Positions 22,679 through 30,761 of a DNA stretch of 35,767 nt are shown one piece after another. Positions within the stretch are counted from its first letter, which is position 1. The number at the start of each line of letters is the position of its first letter. The position numbers and the translations under genes are program-made. The notes beneath the pieces were generated by a model that did not search any database, had not been told where the DNA came from, and was given only the letters and a program-made list of their open reading frames with translations. The stretch lies in contig JANNRR010000010.1 in NCBI GenBank assembly GCA_031401675.1, forward strand, positions 1 to 35,767, written 5' to 3'. The stretch is from JANNRR01 sp031401675. Lineage in GTDB: Bacteria; Pseudomonadota; Alphaproteobacteria; Rhodobacterales; Rhodobacteraceae.

Positions 22679-24189
22679 TGCCGGGCCACCGCTCTGGAAG
22701 TGTGAGCCGCAAGCCTCGGGCTGGCCTGCGCAAACAGCGCAAGCACGGCGGCGGCCACCGGCAGCAACCAGATTACCCGCGCGCCGTACCGCGTAGCCGG
22801 TTGCGATACCGCCCCGCACACCACGGCATTCGCCAGAATTCCCAAGACCAGCACCGCCGCGAACACCTTTACCGACAGCGGAACCCGGTTCGGCAGCAGC
22901 CACAACAGCGCGACGACGCCCAGTGACAGCAGATACAGGATGCGCTGCCCGGCCGTCACGTCCGCCAACCAGTCCGTTGCGCCGCTGATCCGCCCCGGCA
23001 CCAATCGTTCGGCCTCGCTCAGATACTGCGTGTCGGCCAGTCCGGCCACCATTTGCGGCGACGGCATCGTCATGTCGACACTGAACATCTGCGCCTGCAC
23101 CAGCGTGTTCTTCAGGATCGCCAGCACCACCGACACCGGTGCCTCACTCAGCACGTCGAAAAAGAACCGGAACTGCGCCCGGGCCACGCTGCGCTGATCC
23201 TCCGGCGACATCAGCCGGAACGAGCCGAGCTGCGGCGAGGTCTCGAAGATGATGTGGGTCGCGGTCAGCCGCCACGGATCGTCCGACAATTGCAGCGCGT
23301 CATGCAGCGGGCAGGTGGCAATCGCGGCATCCGGGCAATGCCGGTCCAGATAGGCCAGCCCCGGCCCGTCCTGCACCAGCCGCGCCGTCAGGAACGGCTT
23401 CAGGATCACCTCGGAATTGGCGACGGCCTTGGCCGCCACCTTCAGCAGTTTGTGTTCGCCATAGCCGATCGCCACGACTGCCAGCACCAGAAGCGGCGGC
23501 AGCCACCAGCGCCGCCGCGACATCGCCAGCGCCACCACCAGCGACAGCGGCAGCATCAGCCCGGCAACCGCCAGATGCGACAGATGCGACACCACCGACA
23601 GCGCGGCCAGAGCCATCGCCAGCCCGATTTCCCACCAGCGCATGTCGCGGGCGAACACCGTCAGCGTTGCGATGCTGATCAGCAGGATTCCGGTGAAAAT
23701 ATCCGGCATCAGAAATGCCACATAGAACGGCATCGAGCCCAGGGCCGCCAACATCAACGGCAGCGCCACCAGGGCCGCCACCGGCAGGCGCGGCGCAAAA
23801 AGCCGGTGCGCCACCAGCATCGGCAGCCAGACCGCCAGCATCACCAGCACGGCATTCATCAGCACCACGCCGTCCAGCACGAAGAAATGCACGAACAGCG
23901 CCGAGATGATCGCGTAAGCCGCCGAGCGTGACCCGTCGACCGTCGCGCCCGCGCCTTTTTCAACAGGCACCGTCGTGCCGTCGGCAGTCACAGCACCGCT
24001 GGCTGCCGGATCGACCAGCCCAAGCTGGTCCAGCGCGGTGGTTCCCTGTTCGATGTAGCCGCCGGTGTCGAAATAGAACAACGGCCGCCCGTTGATCAGC
24101 GCCACGCTCAGACAGGCCGCCAGCGCCGCCAGCAGCCACAGCACCGACCACAGCCAGCTTGTCCCGCGCGGGGCCGCCGGGTCCCGCAT
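22675..24189 (-). CDS. Polytopic membrane protein of the glycan operon, possible GT-C-type transferase
   Basis: A 504-residue protein with about ten hydrophobic helices. The ATG at 24189 overlaps the decarboxylase stop (TGATG), with GGGAG upstream. After the first helix an acidic motif in a periplasmic loop (LFYFDTGGYIEQG) is placed like the catalytic aspartate of GT-C glycosyltransferases, but I do not recognise a named family. A large loop after helix 8 or so (about residues 265-380) contains HCPDAAIATCPLH, with two cysteines that may pair, and would lie outside the cytoplasm. Overlaps on both sides tie it firmly to UDP-xylose synthesis and the GT2 gene. A glycosyltransferase or polymerase role is inferred from topology and place. 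Confidence 0.8.
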   Translation of the reverse strand: MRDPAAPRGTSWLWSVLWLLAALAACLSVALINGRPLFYFDTGGYIEQGTTALDQLGLVDPAASGAVTADGTTVPVEKGAGATVDGSRSAAYAIISALFVHFFVLDGVVLMNAVLVMLAVWLPMLVAHRLFAPRLPVAALVALPLMLAALGSMPFYVAFLMPDIFTGILLISIATLTVFARDMRWWEIGLAMALAALSVVSHLSHLAVAGLMLPLSLVVALAMSRRRWWLPPLLVLAVVAIGYGEHKLLKVAAKAVANSEVILKPFLTARLVQDGPGLAYLDRHCPDAAIATCPLHDALQLSDDPWRLTATHIIFETSPQLGSFRLMSPEDQRSVARAQFRFFFDVLSEAPVSVVLAILKNTLVQAQMFSVDMTMPSPQMVAGLADTQYLSEAERLVPGRISGATDWLADVTAGQRILYLLSLGVVALLWLLPNRVPLSVKVFAAVLVLGILANAVVCGAVSQPATRYGARVIWLLPVAAAVLALFAQASPRLAAHTSRAVARQ

Positions 24190-25160
24190 CACGCCGCACT
24201 CCCGGCAGCCATCTCGCGGCGCAACTGGGTGAAATAGGCGATTGTCGCCGCCAGACCGTCGCGCAGCCCGACCTTCGGCTCCCACCCCAGCTTGTCGCGC
24301 GCCAGCGTGATGTCGGGCTTGCGCTGCATCGGATCGTCATGCGGCAGCGGCTCGAATATCAGTTGCGACGCCGATCCGGTCTGTTCGATGATGCCGCGCG
24401 CCAGTTCGATGATCGTCAGTTCGACCGGGTTGCCGATGTTCACCGGCCCGGTCACCTCGTCGGGGCTGTCCATCAGCCGGATCAGACCGTCGATCAGGTC
24501 GGACACAAAGCAGAAACTGCGGGTCTGCAGGCCCTGGCCGTAAATGGTGATCGACGTGCCGGCCAGCGCCTGCATGATGAAGTTCGAAACCACCCGCCCG
24601 TCCTGCGGATGCATCCGCGGCCCGTAAGTGTTGAAAATCCGCGCCACCTTGATCTTCATCCTGTGCTGGCGGTGATAGTCGAAAAACAACGTCTCGGCGC
24701 AGCGCTTGCCCTCGTCATAGCAGCTGCGGAAGCCGATCGGGTTGACGTTGCCCCAATAGTCCTCGGTCTGCGGATGCACCACCGGGTCGCCGTACACCTC
24801 GGACGTACTGGCCTGCAGGATCTTCGCCTTCAGTCGCTTGGCCAGCCCCAGCATGTTGATCGCGCCGATCACGCTCGTCTTGGTCGTCTGCACCGGGTCA
24901 TGCTGGTAATGCACCGGTGACGCCGGGCAGGCCAGATTGTAGATCTCGTCCACCTCGATATAGAGCGGAAAGGTCACGTCATGCCGCATCATCTCGAACC
25001 GCGGATTGGCAATCAGATGCTCGACGTTCGCCCGCCGGCCGGTGAAATAGTTGTCGACGCACAACACGTCGTGCCCCATTTCAAGCAGCCGCTCGCAAAG
25101 ATGCGACCCCAGGAACCCGGCCCCGCCGGTCACCAGAATCCGCTTTGACGTTACGCTCAT
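24189..25160 (-). CDS. UDP-glucuronate decarboxylase (UDP-xylose synthase), extended SDR family
   Basis: A 323-residue protein of the usual length for single-domain UXS enzymes. The NAD-binding motif is GGAGFLGSH at residues 12-20. The catalytic pair is Tyr148-x3-Lys152 (SCYDEGK) with the ASTSEVYGDP strand before it. PIGFRSCYDEGKRCAETL and YGPRMHPQDGRVVSNFI are strongly typical of UDP-glucuronate decarboxylase rather than of dTDP-glucose dehydratases. It converts UDP-glucuronate to UDP-xylose in the cytoplasm. It is the first gene of the long leftward operon, with a GGGGG ribosome site, so xylose or a xylose-derived sugar is a likely part of the product. Confidence 0.93.
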   Translation of the reverse strand: MSVTSKRILVTGGAGFLGSHLCERLLEMGHDVLCVDNYFTGRRANVEHLIANPRFEMMRHDVTFPLYIEVDEIYNLACPASPVHYQHDPVQTTKTSVIGAINMLGLAKRLKAKILQASTSEVYGDPVVHPQTEDYWGNVNPIGFRSCYDEGKRCAETLFFDYHRQHRMKIKVARIFNTYGPRMHPQDGRVVSNFIMQALAGTSITIYGQGLQTRSFCFVSDLIDGLIRLMDSPDEVTGPVNIGNPVELTIIELARGIIEQTGSASQLIFEPLPHDDPMQRKPDITLARDKLGWEPKVGLRDGLAATIAYFTQLRREMAAGSAA

Positions 25161-25411
25161 GCTGCAAGCCCCCGGTCAAGGACCAGCAGGCAGGGAACGA
25201 TATGGGGAATTCGGTGCGGCATTGTCATCGTTTCTTGCATCAATTGCTGGTTTCATCCGGATATTGGCGACAAAATCTGGTCAATCCAAGGCAGGATCGG
25301 GGCATTTGCCGTGCTTTGCGCTGGTCGGCTGCCCGGCATGACAACAGCCCGCCATCGGGGCTTGCCTTGCGGTCTGCCGCAACGTCCCGTCGGCGGGCCA
25401 TAGCCAGCTGC
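25161..25411. promoter_or_regulatory. Upstream region of the glycan operon
   Basis: A 251-bp space between the CmoA-like gene's stop and the decarboxylase start, both leftward. An AT-richer part at about 25200-25290 contains TTGAC-like and CAATTG elements and is the likely promoter of the glycan operon. I cannot fix a -35/-10 pair with correct spacing. No clear terminator for the CmoA-like gene is seen. Confidence 0.35.
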
Positions 25412-26122
25412 CTATTTGATCGCCAGAAAGCCCTCGAAGCACAGGTATTTCTGGATGGTCATCACATCCTTGAAACCGGCCCGTGCCATCAGGTCCAGAT
25501 TGCCCTGCGTCGAAAACGGCTCCATCACGCCTTTCAGGCTGCGCGATTTCTCGACGATCTCCTCGCCGGAAAAACCATTCCGTATCTTGAAATCGTTGTA
25601 CAACTGCATGATCAGGTCCTGAAACCGCGCATCCGGCGCCCGGACCTTTTCGAACATCACGAACGCGCCGCCCCAGTTCAGCGAGGCATAGATCTTGTTG
25701 AACATTTCCTGACGGTAGCGCGGCGGGATGAACTGCAGCGTCAGGTAGCTGATGATCATGTCGGCACCCTCGACCTCCATCACCCGGAAATCGCCGTTGG
25801 CGATCTTGATGTTGGGGAAGTCCTTGCAATGCGCCTCGGCCGCCGCCACCATCTTTGGCTCGACATCCAGCCCGACCCAGCGCGCCCCGGGTTTGCGGGC
25901 ATGATGCTCGGCCAGCTTGCGGGTCAGCTCACCGGTCGAGGTGCCGATCTCGTAGATCACCGAGTCGTTCTTGACGAAGAAATCCGACACCTGACAGATC
26001 AGGTCGTGGCCCATTTCATAAAGCGGCACCGACAGCTTGATATGATCGACGAACGTGTCGGGCACGTTCTCGCCAAATGTCCATCCGGCATTCTCTGCCG
26101 CGATCTTCTGGCCAACACCCAT
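25412..26122 (-). CDS. CmoA-like class I SAM-dependent methyltransferase
   Basis: A 236-residue protein. The ATG at 26122 follows GGAGTAGACCGC. The SAM-binding motif is VIYEIGTSTGELTRKLAE, followed by GLDVEPKMVAAAE. The next part (ADMIISYLTLQFIPPRYRQEM as overlapping segments, then LNWGGAFVMFEKV and LYNDFKIRNGFS) closely follows CmoA, the carboxy-SAM synthase of tRNA wobble uridine modification. CmoA normally sits beside cmoB; here it stands alone next to glycan genes and has a C-terminal GFKDVMTIQKYLCFEGFLAIK end. It may be a divergent paralogue acting on a glycan or small molecule, or a carboxy-SAM synthase serving another transferase. An imperfect hairpin (26141-26162) lies about 20 bp upstream of the start. 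Confidence 0.82.
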   Translation of the reverse strand: MGVGQKIAAENAGWTFGENVPDTFVDHIKLSVPLYEMGHDLICQVSDFFVKNDSVIYEIGTSTGELTRKLAEHHARKPGARWVGLDVEPKMVAAAEAHCKDFPNIKIANGDFRVMEVEGADMIISYLTLQFIPPRYRQEMFNKIYASLNWGGAFVMFEKVRAPDARFQDLIMQLYNDFKIRNGFSGEEIVEKSRSLKGVMEPFSTQGNLDLMARAGFKDVMTIQKYLCFEGFLAIK

Positions 26123-26468
26123 GCGGTCTACTCCTTATCCGACGGGGCAAATCCTGCCCGTCCAACCCAAACCAATTCAATCCGCCCAAAATCCACCATC
26201 CTCCGCACTCTAGCGGATTCCGGATCAAATCTCCACACCTCGGCAACGGATATCACAGAATCACCGGCGGGATCACCTGTGCTTGCGGGCATGATATGGT
26301 TAACGCACAGAAATTTCCCGCTTTCCCCAAACCTGTAACACATTTGCCACGGCCCGCTGGTGACATGCGCCCGGTCCGGCCCCGGACGGGGTTGCCGCCG
26401 TTGCCCCGCTGCAGGCATACTGCTTCCAACCGGGTCGCCTGTCGGTCCGTTCAACGAAAGGGTACGCC
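26123..26468. other. 346-bp divergent promoter region
   Basis: The region separates the leftward CmoA-like gene from the rightward GH30-like gene. GACGGG (26141-26146) and CCCGTC (26157-26162) form a hairpin in the leader of the leftward gene. An AT-richer stretch at about 26285-26345, including GGTTAACGC and AAATTTCCC, could hold the rightward promoter. The ribosome site for the rightward gene is weak (AAAGGGTACGCC). I see no coding sequence. Confidence 0.45.
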
Positions 26469-27830
26469 ATGAAACTGAAGATTGTTCATTCCGGCATCAT
26501 CGGGTTTGGCCTTTTCGCCATGCTGGCCCTTGTCCTTTTCACCCGCGCCAGCGCCGGTCAGGCCGACATCACGCTGAAGCCCGATCAGACCTTTCAGACC
26601 ATGACGGGATGGGAAGCGACGGCAGCCCTGACCATGAACCCGTCACAACCGGTCTGGGCCCCCTATTACGCCCGCATGCTGGACCAGGTGGCCAACGACG
26701 TCGGGATCAACCGCATCCGGCTGGAGGTGCGCGCTGGTGCCGAGAATCCGACCGGGCAACTGCGCCGGTTCATGACCGGCCAAACCAGTTTCGAGGCCTG
26801 GAAGGACCTGCGCTACGACGCCGTGAACGACAACGACGATCCGTTCGTCATCAACCCGGACGGCTTCGATTTCTCGGAACTGGACTGGCACATCGAACAG
26901 ACGGTCGTGCCGCTTGCCGAACGGCTGCAGGCCCGCGGCGAACGGCTGTCGATCAACCTGTGCTACGTCGCCTTTCGCAACGGACAGTACTTCCAGATCG
27001 AACCCGAGGAATATGCCGAACTGATTCTGGCAACCTATCTGCACATGCGCGACAGCTACGGCCTTGTCCCGGACATGCTCGAGGTGATCCTGGAGCCGGA
27101 TCATTCCAGCAACGCCTGGGACGGCAAGGATATCGGGCGCGCCATAGTCGCCACGGCCAAGCGGCTGCAGGATAACGGCTTCAAGCCGGCATTCGTCGTG
27201 CCATCGGTTACCAACATGGACAATGCGGTACCCTACATGAACGCCATCGCCGGTGTTCCCGGTGCCATCGAGCATGTCGTGGAGTTTTCCTATCACCGCT
27301 ACAAGGGTGCCACCGCCGCCAATCTGCGCGCCATCGCCACCCATGCGCACCGGCACGGCATCCCCTCGGGGATGCTGGAGTTGTGGTTCGGCAAGGCGAC
27401 CTATCAGATGTTGATGCAGGATATCACGCTGGGTCTGGCCGGGGCGTTTCAGGGGCGGGCCCTGACCGGGCTGCTGGTGGTGCCCAAAGGCGCCAACCCG
27501 AAACTGACCCTGCAGGACGAAGTGCGCTACAACGCCCAGTTCTTCCGCCATATCCGTCTTGGCGCGGTGCGGATCGGTGCCGATTCGACATCGCGCCAGG
27601 CGTTCGACCCGGTGGCGTTCGTGAATGCCGACGGCCGCATGACGGTGGTGATGGTCGCTGACGGTGCCGGTTCAGTGACCGTGCGCGGGCTGAAGCCAGG
27701 TTCTTACGGCATTTCCTATGCCATCGGTTCCGGCTCCGACACCCTGCCCGACGCAGCCATCGCGGCGGCAGGCGATGCGCTGACGGTCGAGATGCCGGGG
27801 ACCGGGGTCCTGACCATCGCCGGGCAATAG
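26469..27830 (+). CDS. Secreted GH30-like glycoside hydrolase
   Basis: A 453-residue protein with an N-terminal signal or anchor segment (GIIGFGLFAMLALVLFTRASA). The mature part starts with the strand and turn typical of clan A glycosidases of family 30 (QTFQTMTGWEATAAL). NRIRLEVRAG and LSINLCYVAF are barrel strands. Glu209 (VILEPDHSSN) is the likely acid/base, and Glu304 (GMLELWFG) is placed like the nucleophile. A beta-rich C-terminal domain (VNADGRMTVVMVADG, then VTVRGLKPGSYGISY) is also usual for GH30. Family 30 includes xylanases and glucan hydrolases, which would suit a xylose-containing surface glycan. It is a single gene with a terminator-like hairpin behind it. The family call is by motif and moderately sure. 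Confidence 0.75.
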   Translation: MKLKIVHSGIIGFGLFAMLALVLFTRASAGQADITLKPDQTFQTMTGWEATAALTMNPSQPVWAPYYARMLDQVANDVGINRIRLEVRAGAENPTGQLRRFMTGQTSFEAWKDLRYDAVNDNDDPFVINPDGFDFSELDWHIEQTVVPLAERLQARGERLSINLCYVAFRNGQYFQIEPEEYAELILATYLHMRDSYGLVPDMLEVILEPDHSSNAWDGKDIGRAIVATAKRLQDNGFKPAFVVPSVTNMDNAVPYMNAIAGVPGAIEHVVEFSYHRYKGATAANLRAIATHAHRHGIPSGMLELWFGKATYQMLMQDITLGLAGAFQGRALTGLLVVPKGANPKLTLQDEVRYNAQFFRHIRLGAVRIGADSTSRQAFDPVAFVNADGRMTVVMVADGAGSVTVRGLKPGSYGISYAIGSGSDTLPDAAIAAAGDALTVEMPGTGVLTIAGQ

Positions 27831-27872
27831 ACCGCAGCCGCGAATCGATTTGCCGCCGCTCGCAGGACGAAA

Positions 27873-27903
27873 GGGGTCGCCCGGGACCCGTTGTCCCGAC
27901 CCC
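27873..27903. terminator. Bidirectional hairpin between convergent genes
   Basis: GGGGTC with GGGAC on the left (27873-27887, a GCCC bulge between) pairs with GTCCCGACCCC (27893-27903) around a CCGTT loop. It starts 43 bp after the GH30-like stop and lies 13 bp from the end of the convergent family 4 glycosyltransferase. Position and strength suit transcript ends on both strands; no long T-run is present. Confidence 0.55.
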
Positions 27904-27915
27904 GTCTTACCGCCG

Positions 27916-29031
27916 CTAACCGCGCGCCGCGATCAGCCGGGCATAGGTTGCCTCGAACCGGGCATGCACCATGGCCGGGTCGAACCGGTCCTCGCCACTG
28001 CGCGCCAGCGCCGCCGCCCCCTTTTGCCGCCGCAGCGCCGGGTCGTTCACCAGCGCCAGCACCGCGGCGGCAATGCCTGCCGCATCGCCCACCGGCAACA
28101 GCGCCCCGACCGGGTCGTCAACCAGCTCCTTCACCCCGCCGCAGTCGGTGGCGATCACCGGCAACCTGGCCCGGAACGCCTCGACGATCGATATCGGCAG
28201 CGCTTCCCACCGCGAGGTCAGCAGGAACAGATCCGACGCCGCCAGATGTTGTGGCACCGTCGATATCGCCCCCAGAAACCGCACCTTGTCCGCCACACCT
28301 GCCGTTTCGGCCCAGCCCTCGGCTGCGGCCCGCTGCGGCCCCTTGCCGGCAATCGCAAACACCACGTCAGGGCGCGCGGCACAGACCTGCCGCGCCACCT
28401 CGATCATCACGTCGATGCCTTTTTGTGGTTGCAGCCGTGACAGGCTGAGGATCAGCACCTGCCCCTTGGGTCCCAGCAATGCCTGCCGCAACGCCGCCAC
28501 TTCGCCGGCAGCCACCGGCGGCATCGGGGCGATGCCCAACTCGATATGCGCGGTTCTGGCGCGGGCCAGCCCTTTGCCGATCAGCGCCTCCAGCGAGGTC
28601 CGGCTGGGCGAGATCGTCAGATCGGCACACCAGCCGGCCAGTCGCGCCACAGAAGCCTCGCGCTCGGGGGCCGAGCCGTGAAAGGTCATCACCACCGGGA
28701 TGTTCAGCCCCAGCGTCGCCAGCCACGCCACCAGCAGAGGCGTCGTCTCGTGCGCATGCACCAGCTCGACCCGCCGCACCCGGATCGCGCGGCGCAGAGT
28801 CCGCACCGCTGGCCATAAGGCCGCCACCCGGCGCCAGACCGCGCCGCCGGTGCCCGCCACCGCGCCAAGCCCCAGCGCCAGATGATCGCCCAGGGCGTCG
28901 CCGCCCCAGTCGCCCTGATCGCCGGCCAGCGTGACCTGATGCCCGCGACCGCGCAGATCGGCGGTCAGATCCAGCACATGGCGCTGAATCCCGCCCGGCA
29001 GGAAATTGGTGCAGACCTGCATGATGCGCAT
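27916..29031 (-). CDS. Family 4 glycosyltransferase
   Basis: A 371-residue retaining GT-B enzyme. The N-terminal half has the glycine-rich donor-side loop MQVCTNFLPGGIQRHVLDL. The C-terminal half has VLILSLSRLQPQKGIDVMIE and the EX7E motif (SRWEALPISIVEAF), followed by GLPVIATD-type ARLPVIATDCGGVKELV. No signal or membrane helix is seen, so it works at the cytoplasmic face. The ATG at 29031 has AGGG at a spacing of 5. It is divergent from the flippase operon and convergent with the GH30-like gene. It probably adds one sugar to the lipid-linked glycan; donor and acceptor are unknown. Confidence 0.9.
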   Translation of the reverse strand: MRIMQVCTNFLPGGIQRHVLDLTADLRGRGHQVTLAGDQGDWGGDALGDHLALGLGAVAGTGGAVWRRVAALWPAVRTLRRAIRVRRVELVHAHETTPLLVAWLATLGLNIPVVMTFHGSAPEREASVARLAGWCADLTISPSRTSLEALIGKGLARARTAHIELGIAPMPPVAAGEVAALRQALLGPKGQVLILSLSRLQPQKGIDVMIEVARQVCAARPDVVFAIAGKGPQRAAAEGWAETAGVADKVRFLGAISTVPQHLAASDLFLLTSRWEALPISIVEAFRARLPVIATDCGGVKELVDDPVGALLPVGDAAGIAAAVLALVNDPALRRQKGAAALARSGEDRFDPAMVHARFEATYARLIAARG

Positions 29032-29276
29032 CGGGCCCTGCTTTCGATCCCGGAACCGGACCCGACAAAGGGCGGTGTTTCACGGCAACGCTATGCTGCA
29101 GCTGCGGCAGAGACCAGTCCCCGCCCTCGACAGGCCCGGGCAAAACTGGCATCTGTCGCCCGACCGCCACGTTCGCGCCGCGTTCGCGCCGCAGCCGGGC
29201 CGGATTGACCTGCCAGGGCGTGGCCCTCAAGGATAAGGCCCGCAACGATCTGGCCCGCAAGGAGACGCCGCAGCCG
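29032..29276. promoter_or_regulatory. Divergent region between a glycosyltransferase and the flippase operon
   Basis: A 245-bp space that should hold the promoters of both directions. GTTCGCGCCGC is repeated directly at about 29172-29194. AAGGAG (29259-29264) lies 12 bp before the flippase start. No clear promoter pair or operator is visible. Confidence 0.35.
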
Positions 29277-30761
29277 ATGTCGATCTCGCGCCAGTTCAGT
29301 TCAGGTGTGGCGTGGATGGCCGCCGGCAACTGGGCCGAACAGGGAATCAACTTCATCGTCTTCGTGTTTCTGGCCCGGCTTCTCGGGGCGGAAAGCTTCG
29401 GGCTGCTGGCCATGGCCTCGGCCTTCGTGATCCTGTCGGAATTTCTGGTCCGCGAAACCCTGTCGGAATATCTGATCGCCACGTCCGACCCGACATCCGG
29501 CCATCACGACGCGGCGTTCTGGTCGCTGCTGGGGCTCGGTGCCATCCTGACGCTGTTGCTGGTGCTGACCGCCGCCCCCCTCGCCGCGTTCTACGGCCAT
29601 GCCGAAGTGCGCACCCTGATCCTTTGCCTGTCCCCCACCATCCTCTTGATCGCACTCACCGCCGTACCCGTCGCCCGCCTGCGCCGCGATCTGAAATTCC
29701 GCTCGCTGTCGCTGCGGGCCATTGCCGGCGTGGCAGCGGGCGGCGTTGTCGGGGTCGGTATGGCCGTTGCGGGCTATGGGGTCTGGAGCCTCGCGGGTCA
29801 GCGGCTGGCACAGGTGGCGGTGAATGTCGCGATGGCCTGGCAGGCGGTCGGCTGGCGCCCCGGCTTTACCGCGCGGCGCGGCGACTTTCGTCAGGTTCTG
29901 GGCTTCGGCTCGCACGTGCTTGGCCTTCGCGCCGCCGAGCTTGCCGCCACCCAGACCCCCTCGGTCATCATCGGTGCCACGCTTGGCCCAGCGGCGCTTG
30001 GCCTGTTCTCGATTTCCTGGCGACTGGTCGAGATTGCCTCGTTCCTGATCGTCACGCCGCTGCGCATGGCGTCGCAACCGGCCTTTGCCTCGATCACCCG
30101 TTCCGGCGGCAGTGCAGCCAAACTGCTGCTCGGCATCGCCCGGCTGTCGGGTCTGGCGGCGTTTCCGGTGTTCTTCGGCCTGTCGGTGCTGGCCGAACCG
30201 ATCCTGCGGCTGCTGTTCGGCACCCAGTGGGAAGGGGCCGCCCCGGCGCTGTCGGTGCTGTCGCTGATCGGGCTCTATTTCTGCATCGAAAAGGTGCATC
30301 AGTCATTCTGCCTTGCCGCCGGTCGCGCCGGACCGATCACCGTGATCGCCTGGGCCGAGGTTGCACTCGGCGCCGTGCTGATCTGGCTGGCGGTGGATTA
30401 TGACCTTGCGGCGGTGGCGGCAGCGGTGGCGGGCGGCTATTACCTGCTGTGGCCGTTCCGGCTCCGGGTGGTGGCCGGGCTGGCCGGGATCAGCGTGCCC
30501 ACCCTGATGGCCCGCCACCTCGGCCCGCTGCTGGCGGCCCTGGCAATGGCCGCCGTCGTCACCCTTGTCACCCTGCAGATGCCCGCCATCCCGAAACTGA
30601 CCGTCCCGGTCGGCATCCTGACCGGCGTCGTGGTGTTCGGCGGCCTGACCTGGGCCTTCATGCGCGACCGGCTGGCGCTGGTGCGCACCCTGATGCCGAT
30701 GCTCAAACGTCCCGCTGCGGCAGTTGATGCCGGGCCGGTCCTGCCGGAACAATCCCGATGA
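29277..30761 (+). CDS. Wzx/WzxC-type lipid-linked oligosaccharide flippase
   Basis: A 494-residue membrane protein of the MOP/polysaccharide-transport superfamily with about 12 to 14 helices. The start region (GVAWMAAGNWAEQGINFIVFVFLARLLGAESFGLLAMA) is typical of WzxC-like flippases. I chose the ATG at 29277, with AAGGAG 12 bases upstream; an in-frame start at 29205 would add a hydrophilic stretch that the family lacks. It moves undecaprenyl-linked sugar units across the inner membrane. It is coupled to the following family 4 glycosyltransferase by an ATGA overlap, so that enzyme probably finishes the unit before transport. Confidence 0.9.
   Translation: MSISRQFSSGVAWMAAGNWAEQGINFIVFVFLARLLGAESFGLLAMASAFVILSEFLVRETLSEYLIATSDPTSGHHDAAFWSLLGLGAILTLLLVLTAAPLAAFYGHAEVRTLILCLSPTILLIALTAVPVARLRRDLKFRSLSLRAIAGVAAGGVVGVGMAVAGYGVWSLAGQRLAQVAVNVAMAWQAVGWRPGFTARRGDFRQVLGFGSHVLGLRAAELAATQTPSVIIGATLGPAALGLFSISWRLVEIASFLIVTPLRMASQPAFASITRSGGSAAKLLLGIARLSGLAAFPVFFGLSVLAEPILRLLFGTQWEGAAPALSVLSLIGLYFCIEKVHQSFCLAAGRAGPITVIAWAEVALGAVLIWLAVDYDLAAVAAAVAGGYYLLWPFRLRVVAGLAGISVPTLMARHLGPLLAALAMAAVVTLVTLQMPAIPKLTVPVGILTGVVVFGGLTWAFMRDRLALVRTLMPMLKRPAAAVDAGPVLPEQSR

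Noticed and set aside
29172..29194. Direct repeat GTTCGCGCCGC considered as an operator
   Set aside because: It is short and made of common GC-rich words; nothing else supports a role.
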